Positions 34,136-43,222 of a DNA stretch of 64,000 nucleotides are shown piece by piece. Below the pieces are notes generated by a model that saw nothing but the letters and a program-made list of their open reading frames with translations, was not told the origin of the DNA and did not search any database. Both the position numbers and the translations under genes were made by a program. The first letter of the stretch is position 1. Each line of letters starts with the position of its first letter. The DNA comes from Pseudomonas sp. GTDB lineage: Bacteria > Pseudomonadota > Gammaproteobacteria > Pseudomonadales > Pseudomonadaceae. The stretch lies in contig NZ_JAQGNX010000144.1 in assembly GCF_028293835.1 (NCBI RefSeq), forward strand, positions 1 through 64,000, written 5' to 3'.

Positions 34136-34959
34136 GGCCCGGCCGCCGGATCGCTGAAACCATTGCACAGCCGATAGCGGACTGCGATGACGCTGCGGAC
34201 CTTGGGCGATAGCAAGGCTGCCAGTTCGTCGGTATGACGATAATTGGTCATGCTCTCGCTCCATCCGTCATGCACGGCTGGGTGCAAATACAGTTCCGAC
34301 AGGCCATCAGGCAATTGCCGCAGCAAGCGCAACAACATGCCTTCATCCATGCCGCCGCTGTGGCGCACGCCAAACACATAGTCGTTATGGACAACCCCGG
34401 CGCGTTTCAACCGCCAACGCATCAGACTCAGCCAGGGCCGCAACCATGGGCCCATGTCTGGATCGTTAGGTAGCCGCACCGCGCGCAAACCAAACTCACG
34501 GCCGATGGAAAGTAACAGCGACAACACGGTCGGGTGCAAATGGAAATGTTTATGCGCGTTGACGTGATCCAGCTTCAGGCCAGTGGCCGCGAAGGCTTCG
34601 AACTGCGCACGAATTTCCGCGCCCAATTGTCGTCGCACCCGCGGTAGAAAAAAGAACCGGAAGCCGTTACGCACCATGGCGCCGTTGAATTCGCCCCGTG
34701 CGTCCAGCAGATCGGGGATCTGCGCTGCGGGCAGCATCGGCTTGCCGTCGGTCAAGACCAGGTGCAAGCCAACCGCCAGACGAGGAAAGCGTCGCGCACG
34801 TTCCACGGCATCGGCCGCTGCAGGGGCTGCAACCATTAAGCTGGCGGTACTCAAAACGCCCTCGCAATAGGCGCGCTCCACGGCCTCGTTAACCGCGACG
34901 TGCAGGCCGAAGTCGTCCGCGGTGACAATCAGCCGTGGCTGCAGTGGCCGGGTTTGCAC
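34132..34959 (-). CDS. hpnK: Hopanoid deacetylase HpnK (ChbG/YdjC family)
   Basis: This 275-residue YdjC/ChbG-fold deacetylase has the metal-binding motif TADDFG at residues 13-18, VGLHLVLTDG near 62-71 and HVNAHKHFHLHP near 132-143, which supply the expected histidines and aspartates. In Burkholderia, HpnK removes acetate from N-acetylglucosaminyl-bacteriohopanetetrol made by HpnI, giving the glucosaminyl form. It is flanked by hpnJ (4-bp gap) and hpnL (4-base overlap) in a leftward hpnI-J-K-L unit. Confidence 0.9.
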   Translation of the reverse strand: MQTRPLQPRLIVTADDFGLHVAVNEAVERAYCEGVLSTASLMVAAPAAADAVERARRFPRLAVGLHLVLTDGKPMLPAAQIPDLLDARGEFNGAMVRNGFRFFFLPRVRRQLGAEIRAQFEAFAATGLKLDHVNAHKHFHLHPTVLSLLLSIGREFGLRAVRLPNDPDMGPWLRPWLSLMRWRLKRAGVVHNDYVFGVRHSGGMDEGMLLRLLRQLPDGLSELYLHPAVHDGWSESMTNYRHTDELAALLSPKVRSVIAVRYRLCNGFSDPAAGP

Positions 34960-34963
34960 CGCA

Positions 34964-36391
34964 TCAGGCCTCGTGCTCGCGCAAGAATCGGAAGAATTCC
35001 ACCCCTTCGCGCAGGCGGCGCTTGGTCATCTCCCAGCTACCGAGCATTTCCCTGACGATCTCCCAGATTTTAGAAGGGCGGAAGTAGAAACTTCGGTAGA
35101 ACGTTTCGATACCGTGAAAAATATCTTCCCGGGACAGGTGCGGGTAGCTGATCAATGCCAATTGCACACCTTTGTCGTTCACCAGGTTGATGTCACGGTT
35201 AGGCTGTAGCCAGCCGTTTTCCACGGCCTGTTTGTACATCAAGGTGCCAGGGTACGGTGCTGCCAACGAAACCTGGATGGTGTGGGGATTGATTTCCTTG
35301 GCGAAGGCGATGGTCTTGGCGATGGTCTCCCGGGTCTCGCCAGGCAGGCCGAGGATAAAGGTTCCGTGTACCTGAATGCCCAATTTGCGACAGTTCTCGG
35401 TGAACGTCCGGGCGATGTCGGTGCGCAGGCCTTTTTTGATGTTGTGCAGGATCTGATCATCACCAGACTCGTAACCCACCAACAGCAAGCGCAAACCATT
35501 ATCTTTCATGATTTGCAACGATTCGTAGGGTACGTTGGCCTTGGCGTTACAGCTCCAGGTCCAGCCGAGGGCGTGCAGTCCACGGGCAATGTCGTGCACC
35601 CGGTCCATCTGAGAACTGTCGGTAAAGGTGTCGTCGTCGAACATCAGCTCCTTGACCTCGGGCATGTTCTCCTTGATCCACTTCGCCTCGGCAATGACGT
35701 TGGCGGCCGAGCGTACGCGGTAACGGTGGCCACCGACGGTTTGCGGCCACAGGCAAAAAGTGCACTTGGAACGGCAACCACGGCCCGTATAGATCGACAC
35801 GTAGGGATGCTTGAGATAGCCAATGAAATAACGGTCGATCTTCAGGTCCCGTTGATAAACCGGTGCCACAAAAGGCAACTCGTCCATGTTCTCGATTATT
35901 TCCCGAGGCGGATTATGTTGCACCTTGCCGTCAGCCAATTTGTAACTGATACCTTTGACGTCCCTGAACGGCCGGCCTTCCGCGATCTCCTTGCAGGTGA
36001 AGTCAAATTCCTCCCGCGCGACAAAGTCGATTGCCCAAGAGGCAGTCAGCGAATCCGTGGGGTCGACCGCCACTTTGGCACCTACCATGCCGACCAGAAT
36101 GTCGGGGCGGCGCGCTTTCAACAGTTCAGCGAATTTGGCATCAGTGGGGAACGAAGGTGTGCTGGTATGGATGATGACCAGTGCGTATTCCGCGGCGATT
36201 TTCAACGAATCTTCCACTGACAACTCTTCGACCGGAGCGTCCAGCAGCCGCGAACCAGGCACCAGTGCGGCGGGCTGGGCCAACCATGTCGGGTACCAAA
36301 AACTTTTGATTTCACGCTTGGCCTGATAACGGGAGCCCGCCCCGCCGTCGAACCCATCGAAAGACGGTGCTTGCAGAAAGAGCGTTTTCAT
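34964..36391 (-). CDS. hpnJ: Hopanoid radical SAM protein HpnJ (B12-binding type)
   Basis: This 475-residue protein has an N-terminal cobalamin-binding-like domain (to about residue 150) and a radical SAM domain with CxxxCxxC at 206, 210 and 213 (GCRSKCTFC). Other marks are FDDDTFTDS near 241 and GTFILGLPGE near 311. HpnJ rearranges the glucosaminyl head group to the cyclitol ether in Burkholderia. ATG 36391 begins the family's MKTLFLQAPSFDGFDGG; the open frame continues 114 codons upstream, but that stretch is the antisense of hpnI and the gap and has no family character. hpnI lies 68 bp upstream on the same strand. Confidence 0.92.
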   Translation of the reverse strand: MKTLFLQAPSFDGFDGGAGSRYQAKREIKSFWYPTWLAQPAALVPGSRLLDAPVEELSVEDSLKIAAEYALVIIHTSTPSFPTDAKFAELLKARRPDILVGMVGAKVAVDPTDSLTASWAIDFVAREEFDFTCKEIAEGRPFRDVKGISYKLADGKVQHNPPREIIENMDELPFVAPVYQRDLKIDRYFIGYLKHPYVSIYTGRGCRSKCTFCLWPQTVGGHRYRVRSAANVIAEAKWIKENMPEVKELMFDDDTFTDSSQMDRVHDIARGLHALGWTWSCNAKANVPYESLQIMKDNGLRLLLVGYESGDDQILHNIKKGLRTDIARTFTENCRKLGIQVHGTFILGLPGETRETIAKTIAFAKEINPHTIQVSLAAPYPGTLMYKQAVENGWLQPNRDINLVNDKGVQLALISYPHLSREDIFHGIETFYRSFYFRPSKIWEIVREMLGSWEMTKRRLREGVEFFRFLREHEA

Positions 36392-36459
36392 AGCGGTTCT
36401 AGCTCCAGCGACCTTGAGGCCTACATGTGCTAATAACTGACCAACGCACCACAATTGTC

Positions 36460-37641
36460 CTACGGGTGGTGTGTGGGCCCGTTTGTGTTTCCGGGCAACG
36501 TATTTGCGTGCAGAGACTGCCCACGCCATTTCACTTGCCATCCGGCGAGGGCCGCAGCCCATTCCGACAACAACAGCACATCGCGCAACGGCGTCAGTGC
36601 CAAGGTAAACCATCGTGCTTTGTTGCGTTGGCCTTCGCGAACGGTAAAAAACCGTAGAGCTCGCGCGCTGATCGCAACCGCCGCAATCGCGACGTTGAAC
36701 ATTGAAGGCGCCAGCATCAGCCCTAACAAGCACACTGGCCAGGTAAAACAGACGAAACTCATTAAAAAGCCTTTGGGTGCAATGGCCCGAATGGTCCGCA
36801 ACCAGCGCAACTCATGTTCCCATAATTCAGTCAGACCGCGTTCGTTCACGTCAGTGCCAACCCATAAATCCGACAGCACGGTACGCAACCCGGCGTCTCG
36901 CGTCAGCGCTCCCAACCAGTAATCATCGGCCAGGGTATCGCGCAATAGTTCCAATCCGCCGACGGCCAGCAATGCGTCACGGCGCAGCGCGATAGTCGAG
37001 CCAAAGGCAAACCGGGTAGAACCAAACGCGTGGGCCAGACGCACTGAAGGCCCAAACCAGTCGTCGATAAACAGGCAGCCCATACGCGACCAAAATCCGC
37101 TACGCGGTACGCCGTAGTACAGGCAGGTGACGATGCCAACGCTTGGATCTGCGAGCGGCCAGGTCACCCGTGATAAATAGTCTTCGGTCACGCTGATATC
37201 GCTGTCGGCCAGCACTAGCCAAGAGTGCCGGGCCAGCGGCAGCATGTTCAGCAGGTTGCTGACCTTGAGATTGGTGCCATGCACGCGCGGGTCGATTACC
37301 AGATCAATGAGCAGGTCGGGAAATTCCGCACGGAGCTTTTCCACGACGGCAATGGCTGGATCCTCAGGGTCGCGCACGCCGAATATCACTTGGTAACTGG
37401 GGTACGCCTGCTGGCAGCAACCGCGCAGATTTTCGTATAGACCTGGTTCAGCACCGTGCAGCGGTTTGAGTAGCGTCACCGGCGATCCGGGTTCGCCGAC
37501 GGAAGGTTGCGCGCCCCTGAGCGTACGAAAACCCTTGATCCAAACAGCGCCAAGGGAAACGACTGCGAAGCCTGCAGCACCCCCGGTCAATAAGGTGCCT
37601 AGCCAAAATACGCAGGTGCTGACCAACGAAAATTTCACCAT
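36460..37641 (-). CDS. hpnI: Hopanoid glycosyltransferase HpnI
   Basis: This 393-residue membrane-anchored GT2 enzyme resembles ceramide glucosyltransferase. It has an N-terminal helix (about 5-30), PVTLLKPLHGAEP near 53-65, the DxD-type metal site VLADSDISV near 142-150, ADDYWLG near 232-238, and a C-terminal QVKWRG that fits the QxxRW-like motif. HpnI adds N-acetylglucosamine to bacteriohopanetetrol in Burkholderia. ATG 37641 is used; a TTG at 37668 would add nine residues, and neither has a clear ribosome site. It is the first gene of hpnI-J-K-L and is divergent from idi across about 150 bp. Confidence 0.88.
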   Translation of the reverse strand: MVKFSLVSTCVFWLGTLLTGGAAGFAVVSLGAVWIKGFRTLRGAQPSVGEPGSPVTLLKPLHGAEPGLYENLRGCCQQAYPSYQVIFGVRDPEDPAIAVVEKLRAEFPDLLIDLVIDPRVHGTNLKVSNLLNMLPLARHSWLVLADSDISVTEDYLSRVTWPLADPSVGIVTCLYYGVPRSGFWSRMGCLFIDDWFGPSVRLAHAFGSTRFAFGSTIALRRDALLAVGGLELLRDTLADDYWLGALTRDAGLRTVLSDLWVGTDVNERGLTELWEHELRWLRTIRAIAPKGFLMSFVCFTWPVCLLGLMLAPSMFNVAIAAVAISARALRFFTVREGQRNKARWFTLALTPLRDVLLLSEWAAALAGWQVKWRGQSLHANTLPGNTNGPTHHP

Positions 37642-37794
37642 GAAAGGTATCAACTTTATGAGTCTCAATGATTGAACATAGACCCATCAAGGCCGGCTCG
37701 CTGTCCGTTCCGCGTACAATGTTCATTGAACCAATTGCATCGCTTAGATTCTCCACTACAGTGCAGTCATGTGGGATCCGGGAGGAAGTTGATC

Positions 37795-38388
37795 TTGAAT
37801 AATCATGAATCAGACGATCAAACAGAGCGCTATTCGAGCAGCGTTGTGTCTTTTAATGATGAACTGTTGGTGCTGGTAGACCTGAACGACAAGGAGATCG
37901 GTTTTCTCGACAAGGCGTCCGCGCATGTAGGTCAGGGTGTGCTTCACAGGGCATTTTCATTGCTGGTATTTAATGACCGGGGTGAACTGTTATTGCAACG
38001 ACGTGCGGCGGGTAAACGTCTTTGGCCAGGCTATTGGTCTAACACGTGTTGCAGTCATCCGCGCCGTGGCGAGTCGCTTGATCAGGCCATTGAACGCCGG
38101 CTAAACGAAGAGTTAGGCATGAAGTCTTCTGCGCAGTTTTTGTTCAAATTCAAATACCAGGCTCAATTCGATGCCGAAGGCGCCGAGCATGAGTTGTGTT
38201 GGGTCTATGCCGGGCGCAGTGACGACACACCCATTCTTAACCTCAACGAGGTGTCAGCGTTACGCTATATATCGCCGCCCGACCTCGACATTGAAATTGC
38301 AGAACAACCCCACTTATTCACCCCGTGGTTCAAGACCGAATGGCAACGTTTGCGTCGGGAACACAGCGGGCTGTTCGAAACGCTTTAA
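37795..38388 (+). CDS. idi: Isopentenyl-diphosphate isomerase type I (Nudix)
   Basis: This 197-residue Nudix-fold isomerase has the active-site cysteine block WSNTCCSHPRRGES near residues 80-93 (E. coli has NSVCGHPQLGES) and the Nudix-helix-like AIERRLNEELGM following it, plus EHELCWVYAGR with the catalytic glutamate/cysteine region. It interconverts isopentenyl and dimethylallyl diphosphates for IspA. The frame is open upstream, but TTG 37795 has GGAGG at 37781-37785 and gives family length; GTG 37771 is an alternative. Pseudomonas usually gets both isomers from IspH, so a dedicated idi suggests a precursor boost for hopanoids. Confidence 0.86.
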   Translation: MNNHESDDQTERYSSSVVSFNDELLVLVDLNDKEIGFLDKASAHVGQGVLHRAFSLLVFNDRGELLLQRRAAGKRLWPGYWSNTCCSHPRRGESLDQAIERRLNEELGMKSSAQFLFKFKYQAQFDAEGAEHELCWVYAGRSDDTPILNLNEVSALRYISPPDLDIEIAEQPHLFTPWFKTEWQRLRREHSGLFETL

Positions 38389-38493
38389 GCGGTTAGAGAC
38401 ACTAACAATTGCTGATTCGCTCGCCTATGCGTAGGCGGCATGTGGTGGACCAGACGAAGTGGCCAGCTGTACGGCTCCCGACAACTTCTCGCA

Positions 38494-38510
38494 CTGTGCC
38501 AACGGCACAG
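38494..38510 (+). promoter_or_regulatory. Hairpin between idi and hpnH
   Basis: CTGTGCCAACGGCACAG has perfect 7-bp arms around AAC. It has no T-run, so it is more likely an mRNA processing or stability element than a terminator. A second, smaller hairpin (CGCCTATGCGTAGGCG) lies about 70 bases upstream, after the idi stop. Confidence 0.35.
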
Positions 38511-38535
38511 GGCAGGCAGATAAAACGGAGGCCCC

Positions 38536-39663
38536 TTGGGCATTCCTCTTATTCAACAGGTCAAGATTGCAGGGTACATCCTTCGCAAAAAGCTGAGCGG
38601 TCAACACCGCTATCCGCTGGCGATGATGTTGGAACCGCTGTTTCAGTGCAATCTGGCCTGCGCGGGTTGCGGCAAAATTGACCATCCCAAAGACATCTTG
38701 CGCAGCAGAATGAGCGTCGAAGATGCCTTGCGTGCTGTAGACGAATGCGGCGCACCGGTGGTGTCTATTCCCGGCGGCGAGCCGCTGATTCACAAAGAAA
38801 TGCCGCAGATCGTGCAGGGCATCATCGCCCGCAAAAAATTCGTTTACCTGTGCACCAACGCGATCTTGCTGGCCAGGCACATTGACGACTACACGCCGTC
38901 GCCCTACTTCACCTGGTCCATCCACCTGGACGGTCTGCAGCAGCGGCACGATGAGTCGGTGTGCATGGACGGCGTGTTTGCCAAGGCCGTCGAGGCCATT
39001 AAACTGGCGCTGTCACGCAACTATCGCGTGACCATCAACTGCACCCTGTTCAATCAGGAGCCACCCGATGACATCGCAGACTTCTTCGATTACGCCCTCT
39101 CCCTGGGAATAGAAGGCATCACCGTCTCGCCCGGCTACAGCTACCAACACGCCCCGCGCCAGGATGTATTTCTAGGGCGAACCGAGAGCAAAACCTTGTT
39201 CCGTGAAGTATTCAAGCGCGGCAAGGAACGCAACAGCAAGTGGGTCTTCAATCAGTCATCGATGTTTCTGGATTTTCTGGCGGGAAATCAGCGCTACCAG
39301 TGCACGCCATGGTCCAACCCGACGTACAACATTTTTGGCTGGCAGAAGCCCTGCTATCTGTTAGTAGACGAAGGCTACGCGCCGAGCTACCAAGCACTAA
39401 TGGACGATACCCCGTGGGAAAATTACGGTGTCGGTATCAACCCCAAGTGCGATAACTGCATGGCTCACTGCGGCTTCGAAGGCAGTGCGGTCAACGACAC
39501 CTTTGCCCACCCGCTCAAAGCCCTGCGTGTGGCTTTATTCGGGCCACGGACGGACGGGGCGATGGTCGAAGATTTGCCGGTGCTTTATAGCCGTGTCGAT
39601 GCACGGGCCGCACAGATCCCCGTGCTCATGCTTCCTGAACAAGAGCGTGGTGAGGGGACATGA
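38536..39663 (+). CDS. hpnH: Adenosyl-hopene transferase HpnH (radical SAM)
   Basis: This 375-residue radical SAM enzyme has CxxxCxxC at residues 38, 42 and 45 (QCNLACAGC), SIPGGEPLIHKEM near 76-88, and a C-terminal cysteine-bearing part (CDNCMAHCGFEG near 304-315). HpnH attaches 5'-deoxyadenosine to diploptene, the first extended-hopanoid step. The start is TTG at 38536 with CGGAGG at 38526-38531; the N-terminus MGIPLIQQVKIAGYIL is that of the family, which supports the start. It overlaps ispA by 4 bases (ATGA). Confidence 0.93.
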   Translation: MGIPLIQQVKIAGYILRKKLSGQHRYPLAMMLEPLFQCNLACAGCGKIDHPKDILRSRMSVEDALRAVDECGAPVVSIPGGEPLIHKEMPQIVQGIIARKKFVYLCTNAILLARHIDDYTPSPYFTWSIHLDGLQQRHDESVCMDGVFAKAVEAIKLALSRNYRVTINCTLFNQEPPDDIADFFDYALSLGIEGITVSPGYSYQHAPRQDVFLGRTESKTLFREVFKRGKERNSKWVFNQSSMFLDFLAGNQRYQCTPWSNPTYNIFGWQKPCYLLVDEGYAPSYQALMDDTPWENYGVGINPKCDNCMAHCGFEGSAVNDTFAHPLKALRVALFGPRTDGAMVEDLPVLYSRVDARAAQIPVLMLPEQERGEGT

Positions 39664-40547
39664 TTCTGACCTACCAAAAACAATGCCAGGCGCGGGTTAA
39701 CGCGACCCTGGAGTCTGCCTTGCAAACGCCATCCGAGGCGCTGCATCGACTCTATCAAGCGATGCGCTACAGCGTACTCAACGGAGGCAAACGGGTGCGG
39801 CCCCTGTTGGTTTATGCAGCGTGCGAAACGTTGCAAGGCATGCCCGAACAAGCTGACGGGGCCGCCTGCGCAGTAGAGCTGATCCATGCTTATTCGCTGG
39901 TTCACGATGACCTGCCAGCAATGGACGACGACGACCTGCGTCGCGGCCAGCCGACCACCCACAAAGCATTTGACGAGGCCAGTGCGATTCTTGCCGGAGA
40001 TGGTTTGCAAGCGTTGGCCTTCGAAGTGCTTGCCGACGCGCGCTTCACTCCACAACATGCTGAGCTGCGTCTGCAGATGGTGCGTATTTTGGCTCATGCC
40101 GCAGGGCCGGCCGGCATGGTCGGCGGTCAAGCCATTGACCTTGCAGCGGTGGGGCAGCCGCTCACGCAGCATGAATTGGAAACCATGGACCGCCACAAGA
40201 CCGGTGCGTTGATCGAAGCCAGCGTACAACTGGGTGCTCTCGCCAGCGGCCACGCCGATGAAGTTTCGTTGCAGGCTTTGCGGGCTTACGCACGGGCAGT
40301 CGGTCTGGCCTTTCAGGTTCAGGACGATATTCTTGATATCGAAAGCGACACCGCCACCCTCGGCAAGCGCCAAGGTGCAGATGTCGCTCATGACAAACCG
40401 ACCTATCCCGCCCTGCTCGGCCTTGATGCGGCCAAGGCCTACGCACGCACCCTGTGTGATCAGGCCATCGACGCTTTACATCCATTCAGCGATTGCGCCG
40501 AACCGTTGCGTGAGCTTGCCCTCTACACCATTGAGCGACGCCATTAA
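39660..40547 (+). CDS. ispA: Farnesyl diphosphate synthase
   Basis: This 295-residue short-chain prenyl transferase has the first aspartate motif DDLPAMDDDDLRRG (about 81-94), the FARM-region HAYSLVHDDLP, GGQAIDL near 156, and the second motif DDILDIESD near 221-229. It makes the C15 diphosphate used by squalene synthase. The sequence reads like Pseudomonas IspA along its whole length (my recollection of the family). The usual Pseudomonas order is xseB-ispA-dxs, but here hpnH overlaps ispA in place of xseB. Confidence 0.94.
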   Translation: MILTYQKQCQARVNATLESALQTPSEALHRLYQAMRYSVLNGGKRVRPLLVYAACETLQGMPEQADGAACAVELIHAYSLVHDDLPAMDDDDLRRGQPTTHKAFDEASAILAGDGLQALAFEVLADARFTPQHAELRLQMVRILAHAAGPAGMVGGQAIDLAAVGQPLTQHELETMDRHKTGALIEASVQLGALASGHADEVSLQALRAYARAVGLAFQVQDDILDIESDTATLGKRQGADVAHDKPTYPALLGLDAAKAYARTLCDQAIDALHPFSDCAEPLRELALYTIERRH

Positions 40548-40595
40548 ATATTTCACGGCGTCACCAATGGGCTTTGCCCGCACGAGGATCTTTCA

Positions 40596-42488
40596 ATGTC
40601 CAAGACATTCCACGAGATTCCCCCTATGCGCCCCGCTACCCCGACATTGGATCGCGCTGCGAGCCCGGCCCAATTGCGCATGCTCCGTGAGTCCGAATTG
40701 GAGGAGCTGGTGGATGAATTACGTCAGGAACTGCTTTATTTCGTTGGCCAGACGGGGGGCCATTTCGGCGCCGGCCTGGGCGTAATCGAGCTGTCTGTCG
40801 CCCTGCACTATGTGTTCAACACGCCTGACGATCGCTTGGTGTGGGACGTAGGTCATCAGGCGTATCCGCACAAAATCCTTACCGGGCGCAGAGAGCGGAT
40901 GCACACCATGCGCCAAAAAGATGGAATAGCTGCCTTCCCGCGTCGTGCTGAAAGCGAGTACGACACCTTTGGCGTCGGGCACTCCAGCACGTCCATCAGC
41001 GCCGCCTTGGGCATGGCTATCGCTGCACGACTCAAGGGCGATGTGCGCAAACTCATTGCGGTCATTGGTGATGGCGCGCTGACCGCCGGCATGGCGTTCG
41101 AAGCGCTTAACCATGGTGCGGACTTACAGGCCGATATGTTGGTTATCCTCAACGACAACGACATGTCCATCTCCAACAACGTCGGCGGCCTGTCCAATTA
41201 TTTGGCAAAGGTGCTGTCCAGTCGTACCTACGCCGACCTGCGAGAGGACGGTAAAAGTATTCTTTCGCGCCTGCCGGGCGCGTGGGAAATAGCACGCCGC
41301 ACCGAGCAAATCGCCAAGGACATTTTGGTCCCAGGTAGTGTTTTCGAAGAATTGGGCTGGAATTACATAGGTCCCATCGATGGCCATGACCTGCCAGCGC
41401 TGTTGGACAATTTACGCAAACTAAGCGAACTTCGAGGCCCGCAATTTCTGCATGTCATCACCCGCAAAGGCAAGGGCTACTCCCCTGCCGAGGCTGACCC
41501 CATCAGCTATCACGCGGTCACTAAGCGTGAATGCGTCCAGGGTCAGCAACCGCCAAAGAAGCCGTGTGGTCCGAAATATTCGGCTGTATTTGGTCAGTGG
41601 CTGTGCGACATGGCGGCCATCGATCCGCGTCTGACCGGCATTACCCCGGCCATGAAAGAAGGCTCGGACTTAATCGCCTTCAGCGCACGCTATCCGCAAC
41701 GCTATTTCGACGTGGCCATTGCCGAGCAACATGCCGTTACCCTCGCCGCCGGGATGGCGTGTGCGGGTATGAAGCCGGTGGTGGCGATCTATTCGACTTT
41801 TCTTCAGCGGGCCTACGATCAGTTGATACATGATGTCGCGTTGCAGAACCTCGATGTGCTGTTTGCAATCGACCGCGCCGGGCTGGTTGGCGAAGACGGT
41901 CCGACCCATGCGGGTAGCTTTGACCTGTCTTATCTGAGCTGTATTCCTAATATGCTGATCATGGCACCCAGCGACGAAAACGAGCTACGGCGCATGCTTA
42001 GCACGGGGTACGCTTATCCGGGTCCGGCGGCGGTGCGTTATCCCCGTGGCAGCGGGCCCAACGCAACAATCGAGCCTGGCCTTGAGCCCTTCGATATCGG
42101 TAAAGGAGTGGTGCGCCGCAGCGGTAAGCATGTCGCATTGCTGGTGTTCGGTGCGCAACTGCCGGAGGCCCTGCAGGTCGCTGAAGCATTAGATGCCACG
42201 GTGGTCGACATGCGCTTCGTTAAACCATTGGACAGTGAGTTGATCCGTGAAATGGCCAACACTCACGAGCTGCTGGTGACGGTCGAGGAAAATAGCATTC
42301 AGGGCGGTGCAGGTAGCGCAGTGGCGCTTTTTCTCGCCAACGAAAATCGGGTAATGCCAATGCTGCACCTGGGTTTACCAGATCGCTATGTGGAACCAGC
42401 GAAACCAGCAGAGATGCTCGCCGAATGCGGACTCGACGCCGCAGGCATAGCAGCTGCGGTGCGTCGACGTCTTGCGTTGATTCGCTGA
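40596..42488 (+). CDS. dxs: 1-Deoxy-D-xylulose-5-phosphate synthase
   Basis: This 630-residue thiamine-diphosphate enzyme condenses pyruvate and glyceraldehyde 3-phosphate, the first MEP step. Motifs include [20 protein letters not shown] broken in blocks near 53-72, [18 protein letters not shown] near 82-99, [16 protein letters not shown] near 151-166 (ThDP binding), and [15 protein letters not shown] near 379-393 with the catalytic glutamate. It closely follows the Pseudomonas sequence. It ends the rightward idi-hpnH-ispA-dxs set, 48 bp after ispA. Whether this is the only dxs in the genome or a second copy serving hopanoids cannot be seen from this window. Confidence 0.95.
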   Translation: MSKTFHEIPPMRPATPTLDRAASPAQLRMLRESELEELVDELRQELLYFVGQTGGHFGAGLGVIELSVALHYVFNTPDDRLVWDVGHQAYPHKILTGRRERMHTMRQKDGIAAFPRRAESEYDTFGVGHSSTSISAALGMAIAARLKGDVRKLIAVIGDGALTAGMAFEALNHGADLQADMLVILNDNDMSISNNVGGLSNYLAKVLSSRTYADLREDGKSILSRLPGAWEIARRTEQIAKDILVPGSVFEELGWNYIGPIDGHDLPALLDNLRKLSELRGPQFLHVITRKGKGYSPAEADPISYHAVTKRECVQGQQPPKKPCGPKYSAVFGQWLCDMAAIDPRLTGITPAMKEGSDLIAFSARYPQRYFDVAIAEQHAVTLAAGMACAGMKPVVAIYSTFLQRAYDQLIHDVALQNLDVLFAIDRAGLVGEDGPTHAGSFDLSYLSCIPNMLIMAPSDENELRRMLSTGYAYPGPAAVRYPRGSGPNATIEPGLEPFDIGKGVVRRSGKHVALLVFGAQLPEALQVAEALDATVVDMRFVKPLDSELIREMANTHELLVTVEENSIQGGAGSAVALFLANENRVMPMLHLGLPDRYVEPAKPAEMLAECGLDAAGIAAAVRRRLALIR

Positions 42489-42521
42489 ATCAGCGCTGGT
42501 ACGAGCTGAACGTGAATTCAG

Positions 42522-42818
42522 TCAGGAAAATCCGTGGGGCATTTCACCGCTGATGACCGCGCCAATAATGCTCATGGCTGGCAACAGCGCAGTGGCGATC
42601 TCAATCGCTTTATTTGTGGGGCGCATCCCCCTTCCCTCGCGCAAAAAGAGTGGATCATCAAAACATTGACGCAACCGTACCAGCGACCCACTGACCGCAG
42701 GCTGCCGGACATTCAGATATTTAGCGGCTTTAGAGACGCTTTCTTCGCGAAACATGACCATGAAAACCACTAATAAATTGAGGTCGATACCTGCAAATTT
42801 GTGCTCGTCGATATTCAT
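42522..42818 (-). pseudogene. Truncated LysR-family regulator (DNA-binding domain only)
   Basis: Only about 98 residues are encoded from ATG 42818 (MNIDEHKFAGIDLNLLVVFM): the LysR helix-turn-helix (EESVSKAAKYLNVRQPAVSG, then SLVRLRQCFDDPLFLREGRGMRPT) and a few linker residues, then a stop. A LysR protein should continue for about 200 more residues of effector domain, none of which lies downstream. An open stretch to 42911 adds no family residues. A dead gene is most likely; a short DNA-binding competitor is conceivable. It borders the dxs end of the hopanoid module. Confidence 0.7.
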
Positions 42819-42941
42819 AACTGAACCCCGAAAGGCTAAAGAAAATTGAACATGATGGCCGGTATTTGCCGGCATATTTAAATCTGTGGAGATCGATAGG
42901 CTGCTACGCATATTACACGTGACAGCCCGCGACCGGATCAG

Positions 42942-43085
42942 TTATTTCGCAGCAACGGCCTCTGGCTGGGCATTCCAGCCACCACCCAATGCTTTGTAAA
43001 TGGCGGCAGCCGCCGCCGAGGAACCGATCTGCGAACCACGGGCCGCGGTGTAACCGAGGAAACCGGTGAGGCTGACCCGGGGGAA
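42942..43085 (-). pseudogene. Remnant of an RND efflux outer-membrane factor (OprM/NodT family)
   Basis: A 47-codon stretch reads FPRVSLTGFLGYTAARGSQI, then GSSAA, then directly AAAIYKALGGGWNAQPEAVAAK and a stop. The first part matches the mid-protein FP-(R/S)-(I/V)-SLT block of OprM-type proteins and the last part matches their C-terminal YKALGGGW ending. About a hundred intervening residues and the whole N-terminal half are missing, so this is an internally deleted fragment. No pump genes remain beside it. The rest of the 410-bp gap to 43228 shows a REP unit and no other recognizable gene. Confidence 0.6.
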
Positions 43086-43198
43086 GTGAGGGGATTCTGT
43101 CGGACGCGCGTAGATGGGACGAATTGAACAGCTCGAAGATCGTGGAGGCGGAACCGAGTTCATTCGGCAAGCAGGCAGCGCGGTCTGCCTGAGACCCC

Positions 43199-43222
43199 TT
43201 CGCCAACACATTGGCGGCTACG
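43199..43222. repeat. REP-like unit
   Basis: TTCGCCAACACATTGGCGGC plus four bases, a diverged member of the family. It lies just past the MFS gene 3' end in the pseudogene scar. Confidence 0.5.

Noticed and set aside
33149..34264. 371-residue version of HpnL
   Set aside because: The first 43 codons lie inside hpnK and are not hydrophobic; ATG 34135 overlaps the hpnK stop in the usual ATGA fashion.
34964..36733. 589-residue version of HpnJ
   Set aside because: The first 114 codons run antisense-free across the gap into hpnI in another frame and do not resemble HpnJ; the family N-terminus begins at 36391.
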